Assembly: GCA_964552465.1 (NCBI GenBank)
Contig: CAZKGR010000018.1
Span: 7,416 to 71,415, forward strand
Direction: 5' to 3'
DNA length: 64,000 bases
Source: BMS3BBIN04 sp964552465
GTDB taxonomy: Bacteria; Electryoneota; Electryoneia; Electryoneales; Electryoneaceae
In this document: piece by piece, positions 16,922-25,450 of the stretch
How the letters are laid out: each line of letters opens with the position of its first letter
Position numbering within the stretch: position 1 is the stretch's first letter
Notes under the pieces: generated by a model
What the model saw: the letters and a program-made list of their open reading frames with translations, nothing else
The model's database searches: none
Told to the model about the DNA's origin: nothing
Program-made: the position numbers and the translations under genes

Positions 16922-18391
16922 ATGATGAGCGATACGACATACGAGATTAAAGCAACCGGTTCCATCGCTAAAGGGGTTGAACTACCGCCCGTCGATCCGG
17001 ATCAGGATTTCAAGGGATACCGCGGTTTCAGCCGCGCCGTTCTCGAAAAAACCGGCGCACGCGTCTGGTGTTCGATCAAGATGGACACCGACCAGGGCGA
17101 CTTCGTCGGCACACTATTACCACGCAGCGAAACCGCCGATGACCGCCATTTCGTGATGAAGCTGACCCATAACGGATACAACATAGGCGTTCGCGCGGAT
17201 ACCGTCACCCATATCGAGGTGCAGGGCTACAAAAAAGCGGTCTACGCAATCCCGGAGAAGGAATTCCCGAAAGATCCGGCCAAACCGAACGTCATCCTGC
17301 TCGGCACCGGCGGAACCATTGCCAGCCGCTTGGATTACCGGACTGGTGCAGTGATTCCGGCGTTTAGCCCCGGTGAGCTGTACGGTGCTGTGCCGGAGCT
17401 GGCTGACATCGCGAACATGAACACGAAGAAGATCTTCGGCGAGTTCAGTGAGAACATCGGCCCAATGCACTGGGCGAAAGTCGCCGAAGCGGTCGTTGAT
17501 GAGATCGAGAATTCAAATGTGGCTGGCGTAGTCGTCGGACATGGTACCGACACCATGCACTACACCGCCGCCGCGCTGACCTTCATGGTCCAGAACCTGC
17601 CGTGCCCGGTTGTTGTTGTCGGATCGCAGCGCAGCTCGGATCGACCGTCATCAGACGCAGCGTTTAACCTGCTCCGTGCAGTAAAGACTGCGTCCGAAGG
17701 TGATTTCGGAGAGGTGATGGTCTGCATGTATGGTCCGACCTCAGACAACTACGGCCTGCTGCACCGCGGAACACGGGTCCGCAAGATGCATTCGTCATAC
17801 CGCAGCACCTTCCGCACCCTGTCCGACACACCAATCGCACGTGTCAGCCAAGACGGTTTCGTCCCGATCAAGAATGACGACGCCTACATCCACCGTGACA
17901 TGACACGTAAGCCGGTGCTGAACACGTCATTCGAGGAAAAAGTCACCCTGCTGTGGTACTATCCGAACATGCAGCCGGACATTCTGGATGCCATGGTTGA
18001 CGCTGGCTACAAGGGAATCGTGATCGCCGGAACCGGACTCGGGCATGTGAACAAGCCGTTGTATCCCGCGCTGCGACGTGCGGTCGAGAAGGGCGTGCAG
18101 ATCTTCATGACCGTGCAGACCTTGTGGGGATATGTGCAGATGTATGTCTATGACACTGGACGCGATATCATGGAAATAGGTGTTACCCCGCTGGCGAACA
18201 TGCTGCCGGAAGTCGCATACGTGAAGCTCGGCTGGGTGATGGGTCAGACCAACGACCCCGCCGAAATCAAACGTATGATGACAACACCGGTCAACGGCGA
18301 GACTACTGAACGCGAACCGTTCGATGGCTACCTCGTCTTCCAAGGTGGCCTACCCGAATTCGAGGATCACTTTAAACATCATCAGATGTGA
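16922..18391 (+). CDS. gatD: Archaeal-type Glu-tRNA(Gln) amidotransferase subunit D
   Basis: 489 residues of the asparaginase-like GatD family. The N-terminal AnsA-type barrel has the diagnostic NGYNIG. The amidase domain follows, with GTGGTIAS (first catalytic Thr), SENIGPMHW, HGTDTMHYTAAALTF (second Thr and Asp), VVGSQRSSDRPSSDAA and catalytic Lys in RVRKMHSS. In archaea GatD releases ammonia from glutamine or asparagine for GatE, which amidates Glu-tRNA(Gln). No gatE or gatB lies in the window. The start is at the ATGATG at 16922/16925, since upstream codons fall in a palindromic repeat. It could alternatively act as a stand-alone asparaginase; family assignment is firm, role less so. Confidence 0.88.
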   Translation: MMSDTTYEIKATGSIAKGVELPPVDPDQDFKGYRGFSRAVLEKTGARVWCSIKMDTDQGDFVGTLLPRSETADDRHFVMKLTHNGYNIGVRADTVTHIEVQGYKKAVYAIPEKEFPKDPAKPNVILLGTGGTIASRLDYRTGAVIPAFSPGELYGAVPELADIANMNTKKIFGEFSENIGPMHWAKVAEAVVDEIENSNVAGVVVGHGTDTMHYTAAALTFMVQNLPCPVVVVGSQRSSDRPSSDAAFNLLRAVKTASEGDFGEVMVCMYGPTSDNYGLLHRGTRVRKMHSSYRSTFRTLSDTPIARVSQDGFVPIKNDDAYIHRDMTRKPVLNTSFEEKVTLLWYYPNMQPDILDAMVDAGYKGIVIAGTGLGHVNKPLYPALRRAVEKGVQIFMTVQTLWGYVQMYVYDTGRDIMEIGVTPLANMLPEVAYVKLGWVMGQTNDPAEIKRMMTTPVNGETTEREPFDGYLVFQGGLPEFEDHFKHHQM

Positions 18392-18395
18392 AAAA

Positions 18396-18432
18396 TCAGT
18401 CCTGAGTCTTGAGTCTACAGTCCTGAGTACAG
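18396..18432 (+). repeat. Heptameric GAG-core tandem repeat (5 units)
   Basis: Directly after the gatD stop: AGTCCTG, AGTCTTG, AGTCTAC, AGTCCTG and AGTACAG (18398-18432). Read in the register xTGAGTx it matches the other heptamer tracts. Confidence 0.55.
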
Positions 18433-18436
18433 AAAG

Positions 18437-18462
18437 AGGGCACTTTCGAACGAAAGTGCCCT
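18437..18462. terminator. Bidirectional terminator-like hairpin
   Basis: A perfect 12-bp stem (AGGGCACTTTCG / CGAAAGTGCCCT, 18437-18448 and 18451-18462) lies between convergent gatD (+) and the ORF6N gene (-). TTTGAAATTGTTT follows on +. Confidence 0.7.
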
Positions 18463-18496
18463 TTGAAATTGTTTATAACCCGGCTGGAACTAAACA

Positions 18497-19060
18497 CTAT
18501 TCTCCAGGTTCGTTATTTGGTTCGTCGTCAACGCCGAAGCCGATCCTTCTTTTCTTAGGAACAGGTACTTCTTTCGCTGGCGAGAGAATGTCCTTGATCA
18601 TCGCAAGAAGCATAAGTTGCTGCTTTTCTGTCTGTTCCATCCGCTGATGGAGAAACTCAACCCCCGTTGTCAATTCCGAGGTTGTCAGCGCCTGGTCACG
18701 CATTTGCACAAATGAACGGATCATCATCACCATGGCGTGTTCGGCAGATTCTGAATCCAGCACCGTGGCTGCCATCAACGCACCCCTTTCAGTGTATGCC
18801 AAGGGTAAAGATGATGAATATTTCAACGGTTGCAGATGTTCCGCCGCTTCCAGAACAAGGTCCTTCTCCTCTTTGGTTAACCGGAAAACAAAATCGGCAG
18901 GGAATCGATTCTCGTTGCGACGTATCTGCTCGTTCAGACGGCGAGTTTCAACACCATACAATTCCGCCAGATCCCGGTCAACTATGACACGTGTACCGCG
19001 GATTATGAATAGACGGCTTTGAATCTGACTTGGCGACACAATCAGGTTAGTCTCTTCCAT
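18497..19060 (-). CDS. ORF6N-domain DNA-binding protein
   Basis: 187 residues. The N-terminal ORF6N domain (about 10-100) shows the family sequence IIRGTRVIVDRDLAELYGV, then LNEQIRRN, FPADFVFRLT and YTERGALMAA. A helical C-terminal part (LHQRMEQTEKQQLMLL) and a basic KKRRIGFG tail follow. ORF6N proteins occur in phages and as solitary chromosomal genes. Function is usually unknown; DNA binding and regulation are inferred. No other phage genes are nearby, so this is probably a domesticated or recently moved gene. Confidence 0.88.
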   Translation of the reverse strand: MEETNLIVSPSQIQSRLFIIRGTRVIVDRDLAELYGVETRRLNEQIRRNENRFPADFVFRLTKEEKDLVLEAAEHLQPLKYSSSLPLAYTERGALMAATVLDSESAEHAMVMMIRSFVQMRDQALTTSELTTGVEFLHQRMEQTEKQQLMLLAMIKDILSPAKEVPVPKKRRIGFGVDDEPNNEPGE

Positions 19061-19194
19061 GCGAAACTCCGCTCAATCTGTAACGAATCTTCTGATTTTG
19101 CAAAGATAGGATGTGGTTCAGCACTTCGTGGTTTATTGAGAGCGGAAATGCCAAATCGTAATTGAAAATATGTCATTCCTTGAACCGACACTCA

Positions 19195-20052
19195 TCATAA
19201 CCGTTCGAGCAGCAACTCGACGAAGCGATCAGCATGATCAAGCATCGTCCAGTGACCAGCTCCTTCAACCACATGTGTTGCTAGTTGGTTACGTTCAAGA
19301 AAATCGAGTGTGATCTCGGGGATCGATTCAGTGCCATAGACATACAGCTTCGGCGCACGGATCTTCAAGTATTCGCCACCAGCTTCATTCTCGCCGCTGC
19401 CATCATCAGTACGGCTTTTCAGATCGACCATCTCGTGGCAATCCTTGAGAAATGCTTGCGGGTCGCACATGCGCAACGAATCCGGGTAGTGCTTCAGGTG
19501 CGGGTTTGCTTCAGCCCACAGACCCTCATAGCTGGTGCGCACGAACGCCGCGTACCATTCGGCAAAGTGACCACGATGGTCTGCTTTCACCGCCCGTGAC
19601 GAGATGAACGCGTCCGCGCCGGTCAGGTTGCCTTCGATATTAATCAGGCCGAGCAGACGGACAGTTTCATGTGTCTTTTCTGCGCTCGGCTTGACTTCTT
19701 CCTGCTCAATCGCACGCACGAGATAAGTCGCGATCAGTCCGCCCAACGAGTGCCCGACCACGAGTAATGGCCCGCCGACTGTCTCCTCGATCAGAGCGTG
19801 CAGGTGCTGCACATGCTGCTGAATTTCGCCGCCCTTGCCCTTGTGCATCCGTGTACGACCATATCCGGGCAGATCTGGCGCGAGCAGGGTGAAGTCACCA
19901 AGACGATCATTAGCGAAGAACGGTTTCCAGCATAACGATGAGTCGCCGAGGCCGTGGATGAACAGGATGGTCGGTTGCGCGTAGTCGCCTTGCTGCGAGC
20001 GGACGCACAGTTCGATGTCGGGTGATGTGGCGATGTGGATCAGGTTTGACAT
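19195..20052 (-). CDS. Alpha/beta hydrolase
   Basis: 285 residues with the alpha/beta-hydrolase fold: the oxyanion turn FIHGLGDSS, the nucleophile elbow VVGHSLGG (GxSxG), and the catalytic His in EGAGHWTML near the C-terminus. The acid is probably in the YGTESIPE strand-turn. There is no signal peptide, so it is cytoplasmic. The substrate cannot be inferred. The start codon overlaps the beginning of a degenerate heptamer repeat (20051-20099) that fills its upstream region, which is unusual for a 5' region. No Shine-Dalgarno sequence is visible. Confidence 0.85.
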   Translation of the reverse strand: MSNLIHIATSPDIELCVRSQQGDYAQPTILFIHGLGDSSLCWKPFFANDRLGDFTLLAPDLPGYGRTRMHKGKGGEIQQHVQHLHALIEETVGGPLLVVGHSLGGLIATYLVRAIEQEEVKPSAEKTHETVRLLGLINIEGNLTGADAFISSRAVKADHRGHFAEWYAAFVRTSYEGLWAEANPHLKHYPDSLRMCDPQAFLKDCHEMVDLKSRTDDGSGENEAGGEYLKIRAPKLYVYGTESIPEITLDFLERNQLATHVVEGAGHWTMLDHADRFVELLLERL

Positions 20053-20099
20053 GAGTTATGAATCATGAGTTGTGAGCAATGAGCTGTAAGCTATGAGCA
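20051..20099 (+). repeat. Degenerate heptamer repeat (7 units)
   Basis: Seven consecutive 7-mers: ATGAGTT, ATGAATC, ATGAGTT, GTGAGCA, ATGAGCT, GTAAGCT, ATGAGCA. The first two bases overlap the reverse complement of the hydrolase start codon. Confidence 0.6.
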
Positions 20100-20105
20100 A
20101 AGATG

Positions 20106-20146
20106 TGGTTTGCCCCAACAGCTCGCAAGTCGGGCTCATTGAAGGT
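20106..20146 (-). repeat. GCAAGC-core palindromic repeat, copy 4
   Basis: On the reverse strand it shares ACCTT..ATGAGCCCGACTTGC and GGGGCAAAC with the element at 16861-16904. The right arm of the palindrome has decayed (GCTGTTGGGGC). Confidence 0.65.
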
Positions 20147-20205
20147 TTATCCCTGCGAACCGCATACGGACGCGGGTCACAGGGGCATATTTAGCGTTCG
20201 GTTAT

Positions 20206-20228
20206 CCGCGCTTGCTAGCAAGCACGGG
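20206..20228. repeat. GCAAGC-core palindromic repeat, copy 5
   Basis: GCTTGC-TA-GCAAGC with CCG/CGG extensions around one mismatch. It lies 13 bp before the heptamer array at 20241. Confidence 0.5.
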
Positions 20229-20240
20229 CCTGTTATTTTT

Positions 20241-20282
20241 CTCCAGTCTCCAGTCTCCAGTCTCCAGTCTCCAGTCTCCAGT
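20241..20282 (-). repeat. Perfect heptamer array, six copies
   Basis: CTCCAGT is repeated six times without a mismatch; on the reverse strand this is TGGAGAC in register. It starts 8 bases after the comEC stop codon. Confidence 0.9.
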
Positions 20283-20290
20283 CTGAGTTA

Positions 20291-22639
20291 CTACCACCAC
20301 TGAGAGTGAGATATGGGAACGAGTTGCCCATCACGCAACTCAAACAACAGCGCCCCCTGCTGATCGGTACGCATGATCGTTGCATCGGCTTCATCCGCAC
20401 GGTCCAGGACTTCACGTGTCGGATGACCGTAAGGATTATTTCGACCGCAGGAAATCGCCAGATACTGCGGATTCAGGATCTGCAACCATTCAGTCGACGT
20501 CGAGCTGCGGCTACCGTGATGACCAGCTACCAGCAGGTCGATCTCGGTGAACGAGAAGGAATCTAGCAGACCGAGCTCGACCTCATTAGGCGCGTCACCG
20601 GGAAACACCCCGGACACAGAACCGGCATGCCATACCCAGACCAAAGATTGCTCGTTGTCGCTGAGGGCTGGATCAGCTTCAGCTGTAGCAGGATACAGGC
20701 ACAGCAGTTTGCCCCACGGTCCGCTTACGGTCAACTGAGCACTTCCGATACGTACATCGGTACCCGATTCACGTAGCGCGTGAATCGCAGCCGCGCCAGC
20801 CCGATCCCGAGCCGTCCCCGGTCCAACCAGCGCCGCCTTCACATTCACCTGCCGCACGAGTTCGGGGACCGCACCGCAATGGTCAGCGTCACCGTGTGAG
20901 ATCAGCAGCAGGTCAAGATCACGTATCCCCAGCCGTCGCAATTGATCAACCGCCGCACTTGAGTATTCGGGTCCGGAATCAATCAAAACCGCCCGCTGCC
21001 CGGACCGGATCAAGACCGCATCTCCCTGCCCGACATCGATCACGGCCAGCTTGATCCGGTTGTCAGGCAACCACAAGGAACCAAACACAACAATCACCAA
21101 CGCCGCCACTCCAATAAGAACTGCGCCGGATGATGCTTGCCTGGCTATCCGCCTGGTTCCGAAGGCGACTACCAGCAGCACGATTCCCGCGATAATCCCG
21201 AACGACACCGGCATATGGTTCAGCGATGGTAAATTCACCGCTGCTGTGTCTGCCAGGCCAGCCGTCGCGCGTAGCAGGATATCCATGGATTCGCCGAACA
21301 CACTCGCCAGCCACGGCCACCATCCGACAAATACCATTACCCATCCCGCGGTCAACGCGAGTGTGACAGTCAGAAGCGCTGGTAATGTTATCAGCGGACC
21401 GAGCAGCGGCAATCGTCCGAAATGCACTGCCAGCACGGGTGCGGTGAACAGCCATGCGTAAACTGAGACGACAAATGCGAGCATGATCCGACGTGACCAC
21501 AGGTGAATGAACCTGCGACGTTGGGTTGCATATTTCCTTTGCGGTGAACCGAGGTCGCGGAAATACTGCGCAGCGAAAACCGATCCAAATGTACCCGCGA
21601 AACTGAGTTGAAAGCCGACATCATACAGTCCTGTTGGACGTATGAACAGCATGATCAGGTATGCGAGCGCGAGGATGTGAAACGGGTCGCTGTTTCGTTG
21701 GATGGCGCGTCCGATCACCGCCACGCTGATGATGATCGCAGCACGAACCACCGGTGGATTGGCACCAGTCAACGGTACCAACACTATCAATACAGGCAAG
21801 GCGAGCAGCGAAGTTATCCGTGGCCCGAATCCCAGCCATGACAACGCGCTGATCACAATCGCGATGATTAACGCAACATGCATTCCCGAAATCGCGAACA
21901 GGTGCATCAGGCCGGATAACGCCACTCGATCACGTAGCTCATCCTCCCAACGTGAACGGTCACCAATGAGCAGCGCCTGCGCCAAGGGTTGAGTTGTGGG
22001 GGAGAGGTAGCTGTGGATAGCGTGGTCAATTCCGATCCGCCATTCGCCAACAATTTGACGTGTCCACCCACCCCAAAATCGTTGGACACCGAGCGGTTCA
22101 ACATGACGAACCGAGCGCAGCATGGTGTGTACATCCCGGTTCGCCCAATAGCCGCGCCAGTCAATGTCGCCTGGATTACGTGGACCAACAAAGGTTTCCA
22201 TGCGCGCGATCATCCGCACGTATTCACCCGGTTGTAAACGCACACCCAGAGAATCGGATAGATACACAACTGCACCCGCATCTAGTTCGCCGCCACGTTC
22301 TCCTGCCCACCAGCGATGCATGCTGACCCGGTACCGCAGACGGTCATCATAGCGCTCTATCGGAATGCGCACCGTGCCTTCAACCCAGACCCGGCCTTCG
22401 GGAAGCGTGGGAGGTGGTTCAGGCACGCCGAGTAACCAGCCAAGACTCGCAAACGTTGCGAGCAAAAGCAGGATCTTAAATGTTGATGGGGCTTTGAAGC
22501 GGAGAAAAATCCCCGTCAGCATCAGCAAACCGACGGGGACAAACAAGTATACACGTGATATTACTGCGTCCGGAGCGAGCAGCAAGCCGATGGTAAAAGC
22601 AATTGCTGCGAAGACTGTTCCACGCCCCGGCGGATTCAT
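20291..22639 (-). CDS. comEC: ComEC/Rec2 DNA internalisation channel
   Basis: 782 residues. N-terminal membrane segments and an extracytoplasmic OB-like domain (about 60-200) lead to the competence domain with LFAISGMHVALI and many transmembrane helices (about 210-500). A C-terminal metallo-beta-lactamase-like domain has SHGDADHCGA (HxDxDH) and GHHGSRSS. This is the full three-domain form that moves single-stranded DNA across the inner membrane. Its start is 2 bp from the nfeD stop, so it is co-transcribed with nfeD and selA. No other competence gene is in the window. Confidence 0.94.
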   Translation of the reverse strand: MNPPGRGTVFAAIAFTIGLLLAPDAVISRVYLFVPVGLLMLTGIFLRFKAPSTFKILLLLATFASLGWLLGVPEPPPTLPEGRVWVEGTVRIPIERYDDRLRYRVSMHRWWAGERGGELDAGAVVYLSDSLGVRLQPGEYVRMIARMETFVGPRNPGDIDWRGYWANRDVHTMLRSVRHVEPLGVQRFWGGWTRQIVGEWRIGIDHAIHSYLSPTTQPLAQALLIGDRSRWEDELRDRVALSGLMHLFAISGMHVALIIAIVISALSWLGFGPRITSLLALPVLIVLVPLTGANPPVVRAAIIISVAVIGRAIQRNSDPFHILALAYLIMLFIRPTGLYDVGFQLSFAGTFGSVFAAQYFRDLGSPQRKYATQRRRFIHLWSRRIMLAFVVSVYAWLFTAPVLAVHFGRLPLLGPLITLPALLTVTLALTAGWVMVFVGWWPWLASVFGESMDILLRATAGLADTAAVNLPSLNHMPVSFGIIAGIVLLVVAFGTRRIARQASSGAVLIGVAALVIVVFGSLWLPDNRIKLAVIDVGQGDAVLIRSGQRAVLIDSGPEYSSAAVDQLRRLGIRDLDLLLISHGDADHCGAVPELVRQVNVKAALVGPGTARDRAGAAAIHALRESGTDVRIGSAQLTVSGPWGKLLCLYPATAEADPALSDNEQSLVWVWHAGSVSGVFPGDAPNEVELGLLDSFSFTEIDLLVAGHHGSRSSTSTEWLQILNPQYLAISCGRNNPYGHPTREVLDRADEADATIMRTDQQGALLFELRDGQLVPISHSQWW

Positions 22640-22640
22640 C

Positions 22641-24017
22641 TCAGCTCACTCGTTTCACCTTTACTACAAGACGGGTGGCTTCAGTAACTACGATTTCATC
22701 ACCCTCAGAAATCGTTTCGCCGCCAACTGCTTCCGCCTTCCAGTATTCGCCACCGATCTTTACTTTGCCCCGCGGATCGAGATTATTGACTACCGTGCCG
22801 TGTTCGCCGACAAGGCCTTCATGACCGGTAGTCACCTTGTTCTTTTGCGCACGGAGCGCCATTGTCAAGGCGAATGTGAAGAACGCCACCGTGACAACTA
22901 CCGTCGGGATAATCACACCCCACGATACCTGCATATCCGGCACATCCGTGTCAATCAGCAGTACTGATCCCATGATTAACGAGACAGTCCCGCCAAAAGT
23001 GAGAAATCCAAAGCTGGTCACATACACCTCCAGCACAAACATGACAATCGCAAGCACGATCAGCAGCAAACCTGCCCAACTGATCGGAAGGGTTTGCAAC
23101 GCAAAGAACGCGAGGATCAACGCGATCACACCGACCACACCGGGGATGATCGCCCCAGGATTGTAAAGTTCAAATATTAGACCGTAAAAGCCAATGAGCA
23201 TCAGGATATACGCGAGATTTGGATTCGCGAGTGTGCTGAGGAAATCCTCACGCCAGGTCGCTTCAAACTCCTCGACGTGGGCATCCTTCGTGTCGAGAAT
23301 CTGTTCATGAGTTCCGACCTCGACGATCATACCGTCCATCTGCTCGAGCAAATCGTCCACATCGTCCGCAATGAACTCGATGACATTCAACTCGAGCGCT
23401 TTCGTCGCAGTGATCGAAGCTGCTTCAACCACCGCCTGCTCGGCCCAGTCGGCGTTACGGTTCCGTTTCTCCGCCATCGCACGGACATTCGCGATCGCGT
23501 CATTGGTCACTTTACGGCGCATCGCCTCGGCATCCGACTGTGCGACTTCGCTCGTATCGGTAGTCGTCGGAGTGTCACCCATTCCGACTGGTGTTGCAGC
23601 GCCGATGTTGGTTGAGGGTGCCATTGCCGCAACATGCGCGGACATCGTGATGAATACCCCGGCAGAACCCGCGCGAGCACCATCCGGAGCCACATAAACC
23701 ACAACCGGTACTGGACTGTTGAGAATCGTCTTGGTAATGTCGTGCGTCGATTCCAGCAGACCGCCAGGCGTGTCGAGTCGAATGATCAATGCTTCCGCAA
23801 CAGCATCGTCAGCACGCTCGATGGCACGTTCCAACCGCTGAGTAACTATCGAGTGAATCGCACCTTCGACAGTCATCAAGTGGACAATCGCGCGACTGTC
23901 CTCACGATCAGCGACTTGAGCAGTATCGTTCTCAGTCGCAGTGCTGTCAGTCTGTGCAATGACGAAACCCGTTATCAGCAGGCACGCAAACAACATTATG
24001 AATATCAGGCGTTTCAT
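22641..24017 (-). CDS. NfeD-type membrane-bound serine protease
   Basis: 458 residues, the long NfeD form. It has a signal anchor (1-22), a ClpP-class protease domain (about 40-230) with LDTPGGLL and the serine region GARAGSAGVFI, four to five membrane helices (about 255-375), and a C-terminal OB-fold NfeD domain (GLVGEHGTVVNNLDPRGKVKIGGEYWKA). Long NfeD proteins are thought to work with stomatin or flotillin partners; none is adjacent here. Its start overlaps the selA stop by 4 bp and its stop almost touches comEC. Confidence 0.9.
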   Translation of the reverse strand: MKRLIFIMLFACLLITGFVIAQTDSTATENDTAQVADREDSRAIVHLMTVEGAIHSIVTQRLERAIERADDAVAEALIIRLDTPGGLLESTHDITKTILNSPVPVVVYVAPDGARAGSAGVFITMSAHVAAMAPSTNIGAATPVGMGDTPTTTDTSEVAQSDAEAMRRKVTNDAIANVRAMAEKRNRNADWAEQAVVEAASITATKALELNVIEFIADDVDDLLEQMDGMIVEVGTHEQILDTKDAHVEEFEATWREDFLSTLANPNLAYILMLIGFYGLIFELYNPGAIIPGVVGVIALILAFFALQTLPISWAGLLLIVLAIVMFVLEVYVTSFGFLTFGGTVSLIMGSVLLIDTDVPDMQVSWGVIIPTVVVTVAFFTFALTMALRAQKNKVTTGHEGLVGEHGTVVNNLDPRGKVKIGGEYWKAEAVGGETISEGDEIVVTEATRLVVKVKRVS

Positions 24018-25426
24018 GATTCAGCATCCTCCAGTCCCGCACTCAGCAACTTAATTACTTCGTCGCGAGATTCGATGGATAGAGTGCGGGCATCCAGATG
24101 AAACCCGCCATCTTTAAGATACCCGATCAATGGGACATCCGCGAGCCTTAAAGCGGTTTGTAACGTCTTCAAGCGACCCTGTGAACCGGTGAACACTATC
24201 GCACAGCTTGGTAATTCTTCCTCAGGCAGACTACCTCCGCCGACGTAGGAGGTAGATGGTTGAATCGAGACATTTAGCTTGCAGGATCTGGTAACTGGTG
24301 CTACGGAATCCAGTACCGGCTGCAGCCAGGATTCCAGATTTGCAACGGATTTGCCAAGCATCTCCCACACGGGGAGGTTCTGCTTGTGTGTACCGGTCAG
24401 ATATTCGCGCAACGTAGCCGACAATGCCGCAAACGTCAGCTTGTCCGGACGCACGGCCCGCATTAATGGATGCTTGCGCATCTTCTCAATTGTAGTAGCT
24501 TTACCCACCGTTATTCCTGCCTGCGGCCCGCCAAGCAGCTTGTCACCACTGAGGGTGACCACATCAGCACCTGCGTCAACGCTATCGCGGACAAGCGCTT
24601 CAGGTGGTAATCCGGCGAGAGCGCTAACGTCATCAAGCGCACCGCTACCCAAATCATCAACTACGGGCACACCATGCTCGGCACCAAGCGCCACCAGTTG
24701 ATCGAGTGATGTATCCTCGGTGAATCCAATCACCCGGAAGTTCGACGGATGCACTCGCAGCAGTAAGCCTGTTTTTGATGAGATCGCTTCTGAGAAATCC
24801 GACAGGCGGGTGCGGTTTGTGGTGCCAACCTCGTGGAGTTTCGCACCCGACACCTTGCATATGTCCGGAATGCGGAAACTGCCGCCGATCTCGACAAGCT
24901 GGCCGCGGCTGACAATTACTTCTTTCCGTTTCGCAAGCGTGGTCAAGGCAAGCAGCACTGCGGAGGCGTTGTTATTGGTAACCAGTGCATCTTCTGCGCC
25001 AGTCAGAGCGAGCAACATCTCGCGGACCAAGTTGTGACGCGACCCGCGCCGACCCCGTTCGAGATCGTATTCCAGGGTGGAATAACCGCTTGCTACCGCG
25101 TTCATTTCGACAATTGCAGCTTCGCTGAGCGGTGCACGACCGAGATTGGTGTGGATGATGACACCGGTGCCGTTTAGCACACGGCGGAGTGGCGAACGGA
25201 ACCGCTTTTCGAGTTCATCATGAGCAATACGGGCGAGGTCAGAGGCGTCTGGAATGATGCTGTCCGCATCATCGAGAACCATTTGACGAGTTTCGTCCAG
25301 CAGCTCACGGATTGTCTCTACCACGAGCGTTGAGTTACGCCATACCCCAAGTTCATCTCGATTCAATACAAGATCAACTTTTGGGAGGTGACGTAGTCGT
25401 TCGTTATGTGAAGAGTTATTAGTCAT
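24014..25426 (-). CDS. selA: L-seryl-tRNA(Sec) selenium transferase
   Basis: 470 residues, a PLP-dependent fold-type I enzyme that turns Ser-tRNA(Sec) into Sec-tRNA(Sec). Family landmarks are NGTGVIIHTNLGRAPLS (about 85-101), a YSTLEYDLERGRRGSR stretch, VTNNNASAVLL, VDDLGSGAL and the PLP lysine in TLSGDKLLGGPQAG (Lys296). It implies that the organism uses selenocysteine, but selB, selC and selD are not in the window. It lies 24 bp after the GAF-PPDK-NTase gene and overlaps nfeD by 4 bp. Confidence 0.95.
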   Translation of the reverse strand: MTNNSSHNERLRHLPKVDLVLNRDELGVWRNSTLVVETIRELLDETRQMVLDDADSIIPDASDLARIAHDELEKRFRSPLRRVLNGTGVIIHTNLGRAPLSEAAIVEMNAVASGYSTLEYDLERGRRGSRHNLVREMLLALTGAEDALVTNNNASAVLLALTTLAKRKEVIVSRGQLVEIGGSFRIPDICKVSGAKLHEVGTTNRTRLSDFSEAISSKTGLLLRVHPSNFRVIGFTEDTSLDQLVALGAEHGVPVVDDLGSGALDDVSALAGLPPEALVRDSVDAGADVVTLSGDKLLGGPQAGITVGKATTIEKMRKHPLMRAVRPDKLTFAALSATLREYLTGTHKQNLPVWEMLGKSVANLESWLQPVLDSVAPVTRSCKLNVSIQPSTSYVGGGSLPEEELPSCAIVFTGSQGRLKTLQTALRLADVPLIGYLKDGGFHLDARTLSIESRDEVIKLLSAGLEDAES

Positions 25427-25450
25427 GTAGTCGTAGCGATGAGTTGTGGT

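Noticed and set aside
18497..19060. Prophage remnant around the ORF6N gene
   Set aside because: No integrase, capsid, tail or lysis gene lies nearby; the neighbours are housekeeping genes.
20241..20282. CRISPR array
   Set aside because: The units are 7 bp with no spacers and no cas genes; it is a simple tandem repeat.
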